Shown here in pieces: positions 46,146 through 58,678 of a DNA stretch of 64,000 nucleotides (positions within the stretch are counted from its first letter, which is position 1; each line of letters begins with the position of its first letter). Source of the stretch: Pelobates cultripes (Eukaryota; Chordata; Amphibia; Anura; Pelobatidae); NCBI GenBank assembly GCA_933207985.1, contig OW240921.1:553561-617560 (forward strand), given 5' to 3'. The translations under genes and the position numbers were made by a program. The notes under the pieces were generated by a model. It had not been told where the DNA came from, made no database searches, and worked only from the letters and a program-made list of their open reading frames with translations.

Positions 46146-48334
46146 GATTAGGTTTATAATTGTAGTATTGGGATTATGGTTCAGATTAGGATTAGGGTCA
46201 GCACGGGCATCCCTTGCTGAATATAGCAAGTAAATTCCTCTGCTGACACCAGCAGGGGGAATCATTTTAACACTTTTGCTAAAGGTAGGATTGAGATCAG
46301 GATTAACGTTATAATTCAGGTTACACATGGGATTACCTTATGGGTTAGGATTGTGGTAAGGGTTTATTATTAGATTGAGGGTTAGATTTGGGATTAGGAT
46401 TTGGTTTAGAATTAAAGCTTTGTTTAGGATTAGGGATTTAGATTGGGATTAAGTTCGCTACTTTCCAAAGATATACATATGGGGTATATTTGTACTGAGA
46501 AGATGGTGCTGAGTACAGCTAAAATAATTTTCTGACAGTGGGACACATGAGATTTAAAAAAAAATAAGCATCAAAAACACTGTGTGTAAAAATGTTAAAA
46601 TAAAAATAAATACTACAAACTTTGAAACAAAATGTCACTTCAATAAAGCTTATAATATTTTATGTGAGAGTCCCCATGGTGTCCACTTTTGTAAATGGTT
46701 CGCATTGGTGGCGTAATTTAAATATATGAGCGACTAAAATGCCCCAAAATGAAACAATGACCCATCGTCAATTTGCCATTTAAAAAAACTGTACTGGGCC
46801 AGGTATGATTTTAGCCCTGTATTTCTTTCACAAAAACCTGGCTAAGGCGTACAAAGGGGGTCATGTTGTACTCAGGAAATATAGCTGAGAATAACTTAGT
46901 GATTTTAATGTACAATAGCATATATCAAGTTTCCAAAATTAACCACTAAAATACAACATGTGCGTATAAACATGCAAAAATAAAACAATATGATAAAATA
47001 TGAAAGAAATTGGTGCTGACCTAACTGTATAATAAAGCTCAAAATATTCCATATGACCAAGCCCGTGGTGTCTACTATCACAAATGGTATGCGTTTATGG
47101 GGTCATTTTAACTGTCAAACTGCTATAATGCCCTAAAATGTGATATAGACACACCAAATGCATCTATCAAAATTCTAATAGTAATAACTGTAATGGGCAG
47201 GACTCTTATAAGGCACTGTAGCTTCACAGGATAGTGGCAAAGACATACATTGGGGGTATTGTTTTATTCAGAATAGTTTGCTGAGCAGAATTATGGGGTT
47301 TTGAAAACAGTGGCACATACCAGACTTGAAAAAGTACCCAAAAAAATTTAACGTGTATGTAAAAAATGAAGAAATTTTTTTTTACCACAAAGATTGGCAT
47401 AAACTGGTGAAAAAATGGCATCACGTTAAGTCACAATATACACCATATGTGACACAATGTAGTGTCTACTTTCACCAATAGTAGGTCCTTGAGGGATAAA
47501 TTCAACAGTTAAACTGCTACAATGCCCCAAAAAAAGACTTGCCCCCATCAAATTCATCTATCAAAATTATCACTGTGAAAACTGAAATGGTCAGGTCTCT
47601 TTTATGGCACTGTAACTTCACAGGATAGTGGCAAAGGCATAGATTGGGGGTATCGTTTTACTCAGTTGATATGGCTGAAAACAATATGGGGTTTTCTACA
47701 GCAGTAGTGTATATCAGCTTTATGAAATACACATTAAAAATCCTTGTTATATGTGTGTATGTTAGAAATCTGAAAAAAATAAAATTTTACTACACTGTTT
47801 AGCAGAGATTGGCGGCGAAATGGCTACGTAAAAAGTGTCAGAATACCCTTTGGTAAATAGCCTGTGATGTGTGCTTTATATAAATATATACTTTTGTGCA
47901 GCAATTTTGCTCTCTGTAATGGCTTTTAAGCTTACAAGACAAACATACCAAATTCTAAAATAGCTCCACATTAAAATTGTATTTTACTCCTTGTATTTTG
48001 TGACCTGTAACTTTCAAAATAAGATGAAATCCTAGACATATAATGTACTCTGAAAATCAGAACTAATTGAATTAGCACTTATTATACACAAGTTATTATT
48101 GCCTAAACTGTAAAAAATATTTTTTTCATTTTTTTTTTTATAATAAATAAGAATTTATATATGTATATGTCACATCAGATTAAAGCCCTTTTTGTCCTTT
48201 AAAAAACGATATATAACATGTGTTGGTGCAATAAATAAGAACAATGCAAACGGAGGTTGAACACAAACAGCAAAAAAATGCTTGTGTCCTTAAGGGTAGG
48301 TCCAGTTTTTGAAGCCGCGTCCTTAAGGGGTTAA

Positions 48335-49220
48335 ACAGAAACAAAAGGGATTTAACTCCTAAATGGCAGAGGATTGAGCAGTGAGGCTGCAGGGGCTTGT
48401 TCTATACACCAAAACTGCTTCATTAAGCTAAAGTTGTTCAGGTGACTATAGTGTCAGCTGGTAACAGGACTCTTTATGTGTAGGGAGAAACCAGGGGAAT
48501 CTTTATTTTTCATCAGTCGGATCACTAACATGCGCTAAATGTCATGACACGCTGCTTTATGTGGGCATCGGGTGGTGAGAGGATTTTGGGCTGTGGGGAC
48601 TGTTGTTTAGCAGCAATAGTGCTTACCTTCAGATTGTGTTCAGTGTATGTGGATACAATACCGGATAATCATTACGGCACAACAAGAGAAACACCACGCC
48701 AAATGTAATGAACTGTATACCTTGCAGGATATTCCAAATATAAATGACCTCAAAGAGAAAAATAGAAAATAATAGTATAATACAGTACAGTATGTTTCCT
48801 GTATATGCTGGAGTAACACACTGAGCGAATCCACCAGCGAGATCTACTTCTATCCTTAGACGGGGATTATACCGTCCGTGCCTTATTCAGCAGAGCTCTT
48901 GGGTAGCTCTGGAACACCAGCACAGATATATTTGAATTAATCTGTACTGTATTATACGATTAATTTCTATTTTTCTCTTTGAGGTCATTTATATTTGGAA
49001 TATCCTGCAAGGTTACACTTCATTACAACTGACGCGTTGTTTCTTTTGTTGTATCTGTTTTGGGAATTCCTTTATTATTCACTGCTGCCACGTCTGTCAA
49101 TTATAGTGAGGGCCTATAAATCCCATTTGAAGGCCATTAAGTTTAATAACTTCTGTCACTTAGTGGGTGATGCTGTGCTTTTCGTGTATGTTTAATGTTG
49201 GTTGCCCACATTTCCCGCAG
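48335..49220. other. Spacer and probable end of LSR intron 1
   Basis: A MITE-like piece lies at 48,340-48,470 (CTTCATTAAGCTAAAG, GGTGACTATAGTGTC). Sequence near 48,725-48,755 (AGGATATTCCAAATATAAAT) recurs inverted at 48,985-49,010, forming a loose foldback. 49,190-49,220 is the pyrimidine-rich acceptor of the first visible LSR exon. Confidence 0.5.
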
Positions 49221-49562
49221 GTCTGACCTCTGCCATTCAAGTGACTATGAAAAACCCATTCAACGTGGTGATTTTGTTCCAGAGAATCACCCTGCAGTGC
49301 AGTTACCAAACCACCTCTACCCAGCCCCCCATTGTCGTATGGAAATACAAATCGTTCTGCCGGGATCGGATAGCGGACGCCTTTAGCTCCAACAGCCAGG
49401 AATCCATAATCAATAACCAACTACAGCAAGCAAACCCTGGATACAACCCATACGTAGAATGTCAAGACAGTGTCCGGACTGTGCGGATTGTGGCCACCAA
49501 GCAGGGAAACACAGTCACTCTGGGTGACTTTTACCAGGGTCGCCAGATTACCATCAGCAACT
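49221..49562 (+). CDS. lsr: LSR exon 2: V-type immunoglobulin domain
   Basis: 342 bp between acceptor TTTCCCGCAG and donor GTAAGT, phase 1 at both ends. It encodes the first 114 residues seen here: the first Ig cysteine in LQCSYQ, the core tryptophan in VVWKYKSFCRD, then NPGYNPYVECQDSVRTV and KQGNTVTLGDFYQGRQITI. These are hallmark strings of LSR (angulin-1) and separate it from ILDR1 and ILDR2. LSR sits at tricellular tight junctions, where it recruits tricellulin, and in mammals also takes up lipoproteins in the liver. The exon encoding the signal peptide is upstream and was not found. Confidence 0.95.
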
Positions 49563-49920
49563 GTAAGTGGTAGATTTTCTGTAGGCATTCGAAGCAGTAT
49601 CAGTTATTTTAGAGAGTGCAGTTTGATATGTGTATTGTTAAAGCCAGGTGCTAGTATATAGGTTTGTTGTTTGTGTGTGAATGTGTGCAGTAATGAGCAT
49701 TTCTACCGTCTGGTGGGAGCTGGGGGTGCCACATTCAGGTGTCTTGTTGGAACTGTCCATGCTGACTGGAAAGTCCTTTTGCTTGCAAGAGAAGTAAATG
49801 AGTGTTCTCTGTAAGAGAAGATGGAGTTGCTTTGTGAACTTTTATATATGTTTACTGATCTTCGGTGAAAAGGTGTCTGCAACTTGTAAATTCTTTAAAC
49901 TTGTTGGTTTCTCCCCTTAG
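49563..49920 (+). other. LSR intron 2
   Basis: 358 bp, GTAAGT...CCCCTTAG. No repeat or gene within it. Confidence 0.9.
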
Positions 49921-50040
49921 TGGCAGATCTCACCATTGACATGACAGCATGGGGTGACAGCGGTGTGTATTACTGCTCTGTGTTATCGTCTCAAGACCTT
50001 CAAGGAAATAATGAAGCTTATTCAGAACTGCTGGTGTTGG
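49921..50040 (+). CDS. lsr: LSR exon 3: end of the Ig domain
   Basis: 120 bp (40 codons), phase 1 to phase 1, acceptor CTCCCCTTAG and donor GTAAGG. Encodes LADLTIDMTAWGDSGVYYC and continues SVLSSQDLQGNNEAYSELL. It supplies the second Ig cysteine (YYC) and the D-S-G-V-Y-Y-C motif of V-set domains. Confidence 0.95.
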
Positions 50041-50916
50041 GTAAGGAAATTTTGTATTGGAGGGTGGAGGGTAATGTAATCCTGACTTTATATGTTATGG
50101 CTCCAGTTTCCTGGCCTCCTTACTGGCTCGCTACCTGGAGATGGAAATTAAAACCATTATATTTCAGATCGTTTAATTTGTATTGGTGGCACAATGTATA
50201 GGGAAGGAATCCCTTATTGATGCATGGTGTAATGACAAGCATTAGATCACAGATATAATATTATGGTTACTTTTATTCTGTGCTAATTAGTCATTGGGCA
50301 GTTCTGATTTCAAACTGCTTGAAAAGCGGACGGTCTTCACCCAGCACTATTACTACTCTATTAAAAGGGACCGTCTAGGCACCAAAACTATTACATGTAA
50401 TGGCTGCCAGGAACGGCCAAATATCTGGCCATGTAGCATCTGGAGCAGTTAAAGTGGTTATGGTGACTACAGTTCTCGTTTAAAGATTTATTAAATGACT
50501 GCAGAGTCAGGCAAAGCCTAAAAAACTATAGAAGAGAATTCCATAAAAATGGAAGTGTTCTGGTAGAAAAAAACAGGAGTTGTTGGTGGGAGTGTGAACC
50601 AAGAGAAAGTGTAAGTCTTTGGGAATGTGGAATGGTCCATTGTTATTGGAAGGCTATGTAGGTTGCAGTACTGTTGTGTTTTCTCTGTGTGGATTAGGAT
50701 TCTGTGTTGAATCAGGGGTGTACAATGTATAGTCTGTGTAAAGATTGTTGGGGGATGAAGTACTGGTCAGTGGGAGATTTGGTGGATATGTGTATCTCTG
50801 GCATTCCAAATTAATTTAATTTTAATGGGGTGATCAGAGCATGAGTAAGACCACTGAGCAATGATTTGCAGTAATAATGATGTAAGATAATAGTTATGTA
50901 TCGAGCGGTATCTGCC

Positions 50917-51470
50917 TGTGGTGAACAGAACCTCACCACAGGTTTTTGGAGGGGCCTGCTTGCCAGCCTCCTGCCAAAGACTATGGGCTAGGTGAGCAAC
51001 TGTAAAGACTCATATATTTTATTCCCCCTGGTTTGGCACTTTCCATTCGTGCGCATAGAACCAACCTGGCGGATGTTCTCATGGACCAAAACCGCGAATA
51101 GACTTCAGGGGGACTTAGCCGCGAGTGCCCTGGAACTATTTTAGGCATGAAGACTTTGCAGGTTCCACAGCGGCACTTAGCCACGATTCTATGGAACTGT
51201 TTTGGGCATGGGACCATGCGTGCGGTCAGTCAAACTTTGACTTCCAGGAAATTCCTGAACTGACCGGGTGATTTATGGATATGTTGGTCACCCAGATCGG
51301 GGACAGCGAGACCACAGCCAAGCTGCGGCGGCTAAGGGGCTACAGTGCCTATGCTGTCCGGTGCGTTGCTTATAGTACTCCGGGCTGCTAAGCTGCAGCG
51401 ATTGACGGAGGCATCAGGTCGGGGTGCCAGATTTGTCCATCACACTGCCCCTTTCAGAGTTGGAAGTGGC
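50917..51470 (+). repeat. Gypsy LTR fragment in LSR intron 3
   Basis: Starts TGTGGTGAACAGAACCTCAC, matching the LTR 5' end at 27,605, and continues through GCCTGCTTGCCAGCCTCCTG, TGGAACTGTTTTGGGCATGG and CACCCAGATCGG. The 3' end (GCTACA) is missing, so it is truncated. Confidence 0.75.
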
Positions 51471-52269
51471 AGGATTTGGAGAATAGCACCTGACAGTCAG
51501 AGCCTGCAGGGTGGATATTAAGTTCTGTTGAGTTTCAGAAAGTGGTCATTCATCTAGAGATGGACGAGAGGCAACTGGTGACACAGGTTTCAAGAGGTCG
51601 AAAGACAGAGGTAGACGTGGGTGTCATTGGCATTGAAGAGTTATTGACAGCAAAAGACTTGATCAAGACACCCAATGCGGCAATACATAGTGAGAACAGA
51701 AGCAGCCCAAAACAGAGTCTTGTGAAATACCAACAGACAGCGGTAGAGAAGAATTTGTCAAAGAAAAATAGTTCTGCAAAAAGGTTAAAGAAAGAGCGTG
51801 ATTGGCCAAGTTTGTGGGGGTGAGCAGAACATGCTGATGGTGCAGAGTGTGAAAAGCAGCAGAGAGATCGGGAAGCATTGCTAAAGAATAGATCCCTTTT
51901 GGGTAAAGCTGTGCTTAGATCAGTGGTTCCCAACCCAGTCCTCAAGTACCCCCTATTAGTCCAGGATTAAGAGATTACTCAATTGGTATTTTTAGAAAAA
52001 GGGGAAAAAAAACACTTTGGACACAACAGGGTGATAATCCCTAAATCCTGGACTGATAGAGAGAGGGTACTTGAGGGGACTGGGTTGGAAATCCCTGGAT
52101 TAGATCATTGGTTTACATATTTAGAACCATTTTTTGACAAATACATACAGATACACACATACAAAAAAAGTCATAATAACTTATTTTATTTTTTTCTGGG
52201 GGGTCCACAATGTTGATACACTATGTCAAAGGGTTCCACAGGAAAAATTAATTGGGAACCCCTGGTCTA

Positions 52270-52345
52270 GAGTAACCCATTGTACAGCGCTATGGAATTT
52301 TCTGGCTCTATATAAATATTATAATAATAATAATAATTGAGGTTA
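52270..52345 (-). repeat. SINE-like tail, inverted
   Basis: TACAGCGCTATGGAATTTTC then CTGGCTCTATATAAATATTA and (TAA)n; the reverse complement of the motif at 15,870. Confidence 0.65.
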
Positions 52346-53580
52346 AGCATGGTGACAGCCACATTACAGTAAGAATGGATTAGTGAGGACCTAACAGCAT
52401 CATCGTGTTTTACTCCTAGAAACATCTACAGTGAATTCTATTCCCAGAAGGCATTGCAGCTAGTTACTAATAATTCGCATTTGGTGGTTGGAGCCCATAG
52501 AGCCTGGTCTTGCAGCAGGTATTTCAAACCTGAATGTCCACCAGAGAATCTCTTCGTAATATGGGGTCACATCTGGTCCATAAACGATGGAACTACAGTC
52601 ACTAGAAATTGCTATCACACTGAATGGTTTTATTGTTTGATTTATATGTAGTTAGCTGCTGTCTCGCTGCCTGCTGGTTCTAGCATTGCCTCCATCTTTT
52701 CCACCTCGAATATATTGGATAAATTGCTGAATCAAAAATGGCTCTCTGTTTTCTAGAAGATTCTGTCCCTTGTTTCATTGTTTAAATCATTGCATCTCAT
52801 TGAAGTGGTTATAGTGCCTGGAGTCCTCTGGCGCTGTCCCTGCATTCAGTGTACTGGTCATCTCATTGAAGTGGTTATAGTGCCTGGGGTCCCCTGGCAC
52901 TGTCCCTCCATTCAGTGTTAAACCATTTTATTTCATTGAAGTGGTAATGGTAACTGGAGTCCCTCAACGCTGTCCCTCCATTCAAACCCATTTTTTAAGT
53001 AGTTTAACATTGAATGAGGGTCACTGGCCACCAATGGTGTCTATGTAGAGATTACATATTTCCTGTTAGCCGTATTAATTCATACTAGCAATGGGAGCTG
53101 TGCTAGGCTGTAAGCAGTCAGCTGACACTCTTAGCCAGTCACAGCCGCCCATTGTGGCTCAGAATTATGCTTCCTCATTAGCCCAACTAGCACAGAGGGT
53201 ATAGGCTGCTGAGGGTATAACGCTTAACACTGAATGGAAGAACGGCACTGATTAGTTCAAGACACTATAAGCACTTCAGTGAGAGCGAGACCTTACAGTG
53301 ACTACAGTGTCTCTTTGGCAGGGGCCAGTATAGTTGCACTGCATGTTTATCATTTACAGGTCCTTTTATTTGAATGAGTGGCACATTCAACATTGATACA
53401 AGATATTTAAAGTTTAGTTTGACTGAATTATTTTATAATTGATAATTTAACGAGTTTAATGTATGCTCTAAGCACCATAATCACTTCAGAACTAGTGGTT
53501 ATGATGCAGTGAATCCCCTGGGCCTTTCCCAGACTGTTCCCACTGCTCAATTATCTGCCATTTTAGAGTTAAAAAAAAAA

Positions 53581-53626
<46 letters not shown>

Positions 53627-55091
53627 TATTCATATTCTCATTCTCTCTCCCCTGGCTGTGACTAACACAATTTCTCTACACACTAAATTTCTTAGATTTG
53701 TACGGTAGTGGAATTTGTGGCGCTTGTTTTCTGTATGTGTGGCTGCTTGGGCTCCCAAAACCAGAGTCTCTTCTTTCTGGTAGTGTGGTTAATGTACAAA
53801 GAAGGGTGCAGGGAGGCAGCAACACTACAGGCTCTGCCTTCCTGCACCCTTCATTTCTTATATTCCCTAATTGCACAGTGCTTTTAATTTTGGAATCGTA
53901 TCTCTTGCTCTGTTGATAGCCTGCTAGAACTTTTTGAAAATGAAACCATATTGTTTTTCCGCAGGCTGTGTCAGTCACAGCCGGGGGAGGTGTGGCTAGG
54001 GCTGCATAAACCGAAACAAAGTGATTTAACTCCTAAAATGGCAGAGAATTGAGTAGTGAGACTGCAGGGACATGATCTCTACACCAAAACGCTTCATTAA
54101 GTTGTTTTTGGTGACTATAGTGTCCCTTTAAGTCCAAATTGGGAAGTTTGATGGGAGTGTCCATTTTAGGAATATCACTAGACTGGAAAGACTGCAGATA
54201 ATCGTCAAACTGGCTTAAAATCGTTTCACTCCTTTCTGTGGGTACTTTGTAACCACTACAACATGATGTAGTACTTATGGTACTTAGAGTACCCCTTTTA
54301 CATTGTGTTTCTCCCATTTTTTTTATGTCAAATAATGTGACATATGGTGAATGGTGGATGAAAGCAGATATAACAGCCAGAGCGCTTTCTGTGAGCTGAC
54401 AGGAGCAGGTCACGGTCTGTGTGGGTGAGATGGCATTTTTCATCTCAATTGCGTTATATTATGTATCAGGTTTAAAGGCACACACTACAGTCTGCAGTGG
54501 TTATGGTGCCAGGACTACCTTGCCTTCCCTCCCCGTTGTAATTGGAATGCTGTGTCCACCAGGCATCGCTCCCTGCCTGACTTTGAAGGACTTGCCTCAT
54601 TGGCTTAGAGCAATCCGATGGGGCTCTTGGCTAGCCCTTCATTGAGCTTCTGGCTCTCTGGCTGAGGTAGTGGAGCCGGGGAGCGGCTCCAAAATGGTAT
54701 GACTACTTGCCATGTGGGGGCGCCTTGGCGCTCCTGGTACCATAACCACTACATAGTGCATGGAGTGTTCCTTTGAGATTTTATAGAGCGCACAATATAT
54801 CAGTGATCAGTCCTCGTGGTTTGTTTAATAAATCTGCATTGTGTGATCATATCTGATATTCGTAGGGTTTGATGCAGAAAATCCATGACTGGGAAATACT
54901 GATGGGTTCTCAGGGCCTGTATGTAAATAAAAGGCAATGCTTTGTTGCCTACATAGTACTCTATAGCTGTATGCTCTACAGTACCTTGTACGGATGAAAA
55001 ATTCCATTGTCATTCTACGTGTTCCCTGGTTAGTGTATTACTCTGTCGTATAGGTTTCTATTTAGTAACCTATCTTTCTTTTGTCCTCCAG

Positions 55092-55148
55092 GTAAAACGT
55101 CAGTGATCTCTGAACTATTACCAGACTTTCATATAAGGGACATGGAAG
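55092..55148 (+). CDS. lsr: LSR exon 4: 57-bp membrane-proximal exon
   Basis: 57 bp (19 codons), acceptor TTGTCCTCCAG and donor GTAATG, phase 1 to phase 1. Encodes GKTSVISELLPDFHIRDME. In mammals the corresponding exon is skipped in the alpha-prime isoform. Length and phase here would allow the same frame-preserving skip; the GTAATG donor is weaker than those of the other exons, which fits an optional exon. That it is skipped in this species is inference. Confidence 0.93.
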
Positions 55149-58100
55149 GTAATGGTTCTATGACCACTGCGCCCCTTCCCCGCAACCCCCCCACTCATCT
55201 CCTCCGTATTTCTAAGTTAATATGAGCATTTCCCCGCATGAGACTGCTCACACCATTGGGTTTGTGGCTCCCACACAGCAATCTGTGTAGCTTGTAACAC
55301 GTTTAAAGGGACGCTACCTGAAAAAAATAAAAAAATATCTCCTACCCCAGATAAAGCCTTCATGTATATCACTAAAGGGAAGACTAGATTTGTAATCCTG
55401 TCCATAATAAAATGAGCTGTTTAGTGAGCTCTCTTGTTTTACATATAGCTCTCTCCATCTGTACATATGATCAGTTATTAAGAAAATCGCACTTTAGCTT
55501 TGCAAATGGCTCATACATTGTGTGTTTTCAAGGAAGATTTTTTTTATAACAGAAAATATTTAAAAAGAGAAAGTGGAAATAGTGGGAGGGCTAATGTTCT
55601 GATTCTAGATGGCATTTATACAAACCAAGAATATGTCTATATGATGGCATCGCTTGTAAATGAGAGGCTGCTCCTGTGTCAGTCGATTCATTGCAGCTGT
55701 CCACATCACTTTATAAAGTGTTTTGTTTTCCCCAACCAACCCATGTGGAATCTGTAGGATGTTGTTTAAACGTGTCCCTGTGTTTGGTGAGGGTGCCCGA
55801 TCAGACAGACTGCAGTACACATTCAATGTGTGAATTTACTCAGTGCTTTCGTGGTTTAGACTCTTCATAGCATGAAGCTTCTTGTGATGTGCAGTACCAT
55901 CTATTCACTTGCTTTTGGCATTGAAAAGGTTAATGAACATGCCTATAGTGCATTGGTGTGATATTTGCTGTGTTTTGCTATAATGCTTCTCTGCATCTAA
56001 TGGAACTGCTATCTAGTGCCTTTCTATGGGGTGATGGAACTGCTCTCTAGCGCCTGCCTATGGGGTAATGTGGAGTGATGGAATGAGCATGGTGTGGGGT
56101 AGTGCCTGCCTATGGGGTAATGTGGAATGATGGAATGAGCATGTTGTGGGTAGCGCCTGCCTATGGGGTAATGTGGAGTGATGGAATGAGCATGTTGTGG
56201 GTAGCGCCTGCCTATAGGGTAATGTGGAGTGATGGAATGAGCATGTTGTGGGTAGCGCCTGCCTATGGGGTAATGTGGAGTGATGAATGAACATGTTGTG
56301 GGTAGCGCCTGCCTATGGGGTAATGTGGAATGAGCATGTTGTGGGTAGCGCCTGCCTATGGGGTAATATGGAGTGATGGAATGGACATGTTGTGGGTAGC
56401 GCCTCCCTATGGGGTAATGTGGAGTGATGCAATGAACGTGTTGTGGGTAGCGCCTGCTTGTGGAGTGATGCAATGAACGTGTTGTGGGTAGCACCTGCCT
56501 ATGGGGTAATGTGGAGTGATGGAATGAGCATGTTGTGGGTAGCGCCTGCCTATGGGGTAATGTGGAGTGATGCAATGAACGTGTTGTGGGTAGCGCCTGC
56601 TTGTGGAGTGATGCAATGAACGTGTTGTGGGGTAATGTGGAGTGATGGAATGAGCATGTTGTGGGTAGCGCCTGCCTATGGGGTAATGTGGAGTGATGGA
56701 ATGAGCATGTTGTGGGTAGCGCCTGCCTATAGGGTAATGTGGAGTGATGGAATGAACATGTTGTGGGTAGCGCCTACCTATGGGGTAATGTGGAGTGATG
56801 CAATGAACGTGTTGTGGGTAGCGCCTGCCTATGGGGTAATATGGAATGAACATGTTGTGGGTAGCGCCTCCCTATGGGGTAATGTGGAGTGATGCAATGA
56901 ACGTGTTGTGGGTAGCGCCTGCTTGTGGAGTGATGCAATGAACGTGTTGTGGGTAGCACCTGCCTATGGGGTAATGTGGAGTGATGGAATGAGCATGTTG
57001 TGGGTAGCGCCTGCCTATGGGGTAATGTGGAGTGATGGAATGAACATGTTGTGGGTAGCGCCTACCTATGGGGTAATGTGGAGTGATGGAATGAGCATGT
57101 TGTGGGTAGCGCCTGCCTATGGGGTAATGTGGAGTGATGGAATGAGCATGTTGTGGGTAGCGCCTGCCTATGGGGTAATGTGGAGTGATGGAATGAACAT
57201 GTTGTGGGTAGCGCCTGCCTATGGGGTAATGTGGAGTGATGCAATGAACGTGTTGTGGGTAGCGCCTGCCTATGGGGTAATATGGAATGAACATGTTGTG
57301 GGTAGCGCCTCCCTATGGGGTAATGTGGAGTGATGCAATGAACGTGTTGTGGGTAGCGCCTGCTTGTGGAGTGATGCAATGAACGTGTTGTGGGTAGCAC
57401 CTGCCTATGGGGTAATGTGGAGTGATGGAATGAACATGTTGTGGGTAGCGCCTGCTTGTGGAGTGATGGAATGAACATGTTGTGGGTAGCGCCTGCCTAT
57501 AGGGTAATGTGGAGTGATGGAATGAACATGTTGTGGGTAGCGCCTGCCTATGGGGTAATGTGGAGTGATGCAATGAACGTGTTGTGGGTAGCGCCTGCCT
57601 ATGGGGTAATGTTGAGTGATGGAATGAACGTGTTGTGGGTAGCGCCTGCCTATGGGGTAATGTTGAGTGATGGAATGAACATGTTGTGGGTAGCGCCTGC
57701 CTATAGGGTAATGTGGAGTGATGGAATGAACATGTTGTGGGTAGCGCCTGCCTATAGGGTAATGTGGAATGATGGAATGAACATGTTGTGGGTAGCGCCT
57801 GCCTATGGGGTAATGTGGAGTGATGAATGAACATGTTGTGGGTAGCGCCTGCTTGTGGAGTGATGGAATGAACATGTTGTGGGTAGCGCCTGCCTATGGG
57901 GTAATGAGGAGTGATTGTGGGTAGCGCCTGCTGATTACTGTGTATTCAGGACATTTATATCCCCTACCTTGGGCACAATAATTCTAATTCCATCATATTC
58001 CTCAAATTCTGCTTTGGAAAATGTGTTTGCATTTAAAGGAACAGGGTCCTCAATGTTTAATATCCTAATATAATTTTTGTTAAATGACCTCTACGGCAGG

Positions 58101-58531
58101 CAGACAGTGCACATCATTCTGAAAGTAACGTAAAATATTGGGCATAGTGTCAGAAAGGGGGTGGGGGGAGCTAGACAAGTAATTTCACTTTACAGCAATG
58201 CGATGGGCTGTCATAAATATATTAATTTATTTGGGACAACTTCTATCTTTTGTATGGAGTCCTGCAACATCTGATGCTGTATGAGCTGCCAATCAGGAAG
58301 AGTTGACAAAATGCATGCTGGGAAATGAAGTTCTAAGCACCAGGGAAGTGAGAATCTGTCTCTATCCATCTCTTGCAATTAGGGGGATATATATCGATAT
58401 AGAGAGAGATATAATATGTTAAGGAGACCCACCGGTTAATGCGCGGTTTGCGGGGCATTCCTGACGTGCTCTGTTTGCTGTGTTATTTGGGGACATTTTG
58501 CTAACTCTCGTGCTGTGTTTTTGTTTTCCAG
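55149..58531 (+). other. LSR intron 4 with long minisatellite
   Basis: 3.4 kb, GTAATG...GTTTTCCAG. More than half is the 51-bp array. 55,149-55,990 and 57,940-58,531 are unique, apart from a short TA-rich tract near 58,390-58,415. Confidence 0.85.
55995..57935. repeat. 51-bp minisatellite in LSR intron 4
   Basis: About 38 units of CGCCTGCCTATGGGGTAATG then TGGAGTGATGGAATGAACAT and GTTGTGGGTAG. Shortened variants of 41 bp (CGCCTGCTTGTGGAGTGATG type) and 43 bp recur in a fixed order, giving a higher-order pattern: the set starting CGCCTCCCTATGGGG appears near 56,400, 56,868 and 57,307. Degenerate founder units are seen at 55,995-56,045. Open frames through it on both strands are artefacts of the 17-codon unit. 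Confidence 0.94.
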
Positions 58532-58678
58532 ACTGGCTGTTTGTGGTTCTTGTTGTTCTCGGAGGGCTGTTCCTCCTCCTGCTGATCGGGATCTGTTGGT
58601 GCCAGTGCTGCCCACACACCTGCTGCTGCTATGTGCGATGCCCATGTTGCCCAGAAAAATGCTGCTGCCCTCGAGCCT
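58532..58678 (+). CDS. lsr: LSR exon 5: transmembrane and cysteine-rich segment
   Basis: 147 bp (49 codons), acceptor TTTTGTTTTCCAG and donor GTATGT, phase 1 to phase 1. Encodes [20 protein letters not shown], the membrane span, followed by a cytosolic stretch with 15 cysteines in 27 residues ([16 protein letters not shown] then [10 protein letters not shown]), a likely palmitoylation cluster. Mammalian LSR-beta lacks this exon and the previous one; the lengths here permit that. Confidence 0.95.

Larger units (their letters stand above)
41666..48330. mobile_element. Giant foldback element, TTAA-flanked
   Basis: Left end CCCCTTAAGGAACTAGCTTC and right end (inward) CCCCTTAAGGACGCGGCTTC, each preceded outward by TTAA (41,662-41,665 and 48,331-48,334). 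The arms are imperfect inverted copies: both carry GCTGTTTGTGTTCAA, ATTGCACCAACACAT, TCTCTGCTAAA and TATAACAAGG in mirrored order. Each arm holds about four diverged modules of 0.36-0.40 kb (left landmarks near 42,726, 43,096, 43,452 and 43,842; right near 46,490, 46,890, 47,300 and 47,700). The centre is a hairpin at about 45,160. No transposase is visible. The TTAA target suggests piggyBac- or Kolobok-type mobilisation; this is inference. Confidence 0.72.
50041..55091 (+). other. LSR intron 3, repeat-rich
   Basis: About 5 kb. Contains a MITE-like piece (50,365-50,485), an LTR fragment (50,917-51,470), a SINE-like tail (52,270-52,345), repeated GAAGTGGTTATAGTGCCTGG stretches (52,800-52,960), a poly-A plus (TA)n tract (53,570-53,625), and MITE-like pieces at 54,060-54,135 and 54,470-54,775. 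No further exon is convincing. Confidence 0.8.

Noticed and set aside
48995..49220. A possible LSR signal-peptide exon just upstream of exon 2, suggested by hydrophobic codons near 49,000-49,090
   Set aside because: The stretch has no donor site after it, is part of an inverted repeat with 48,725-48,755, and has stop codons before exon 2; it reads as intron.
53676..53978. A 100-codon minus-strand frame in LSR intron 3
   Set aside because: No recognisable motif or codon pattern, and it lies among repeats in an intron.
56024..57875. Long open frames of 138-183 codons on both strands in LSR intron 4
   Set aside because: They are by-products of the 51-bp (17-codon) minisatellite and lie inside an intron.
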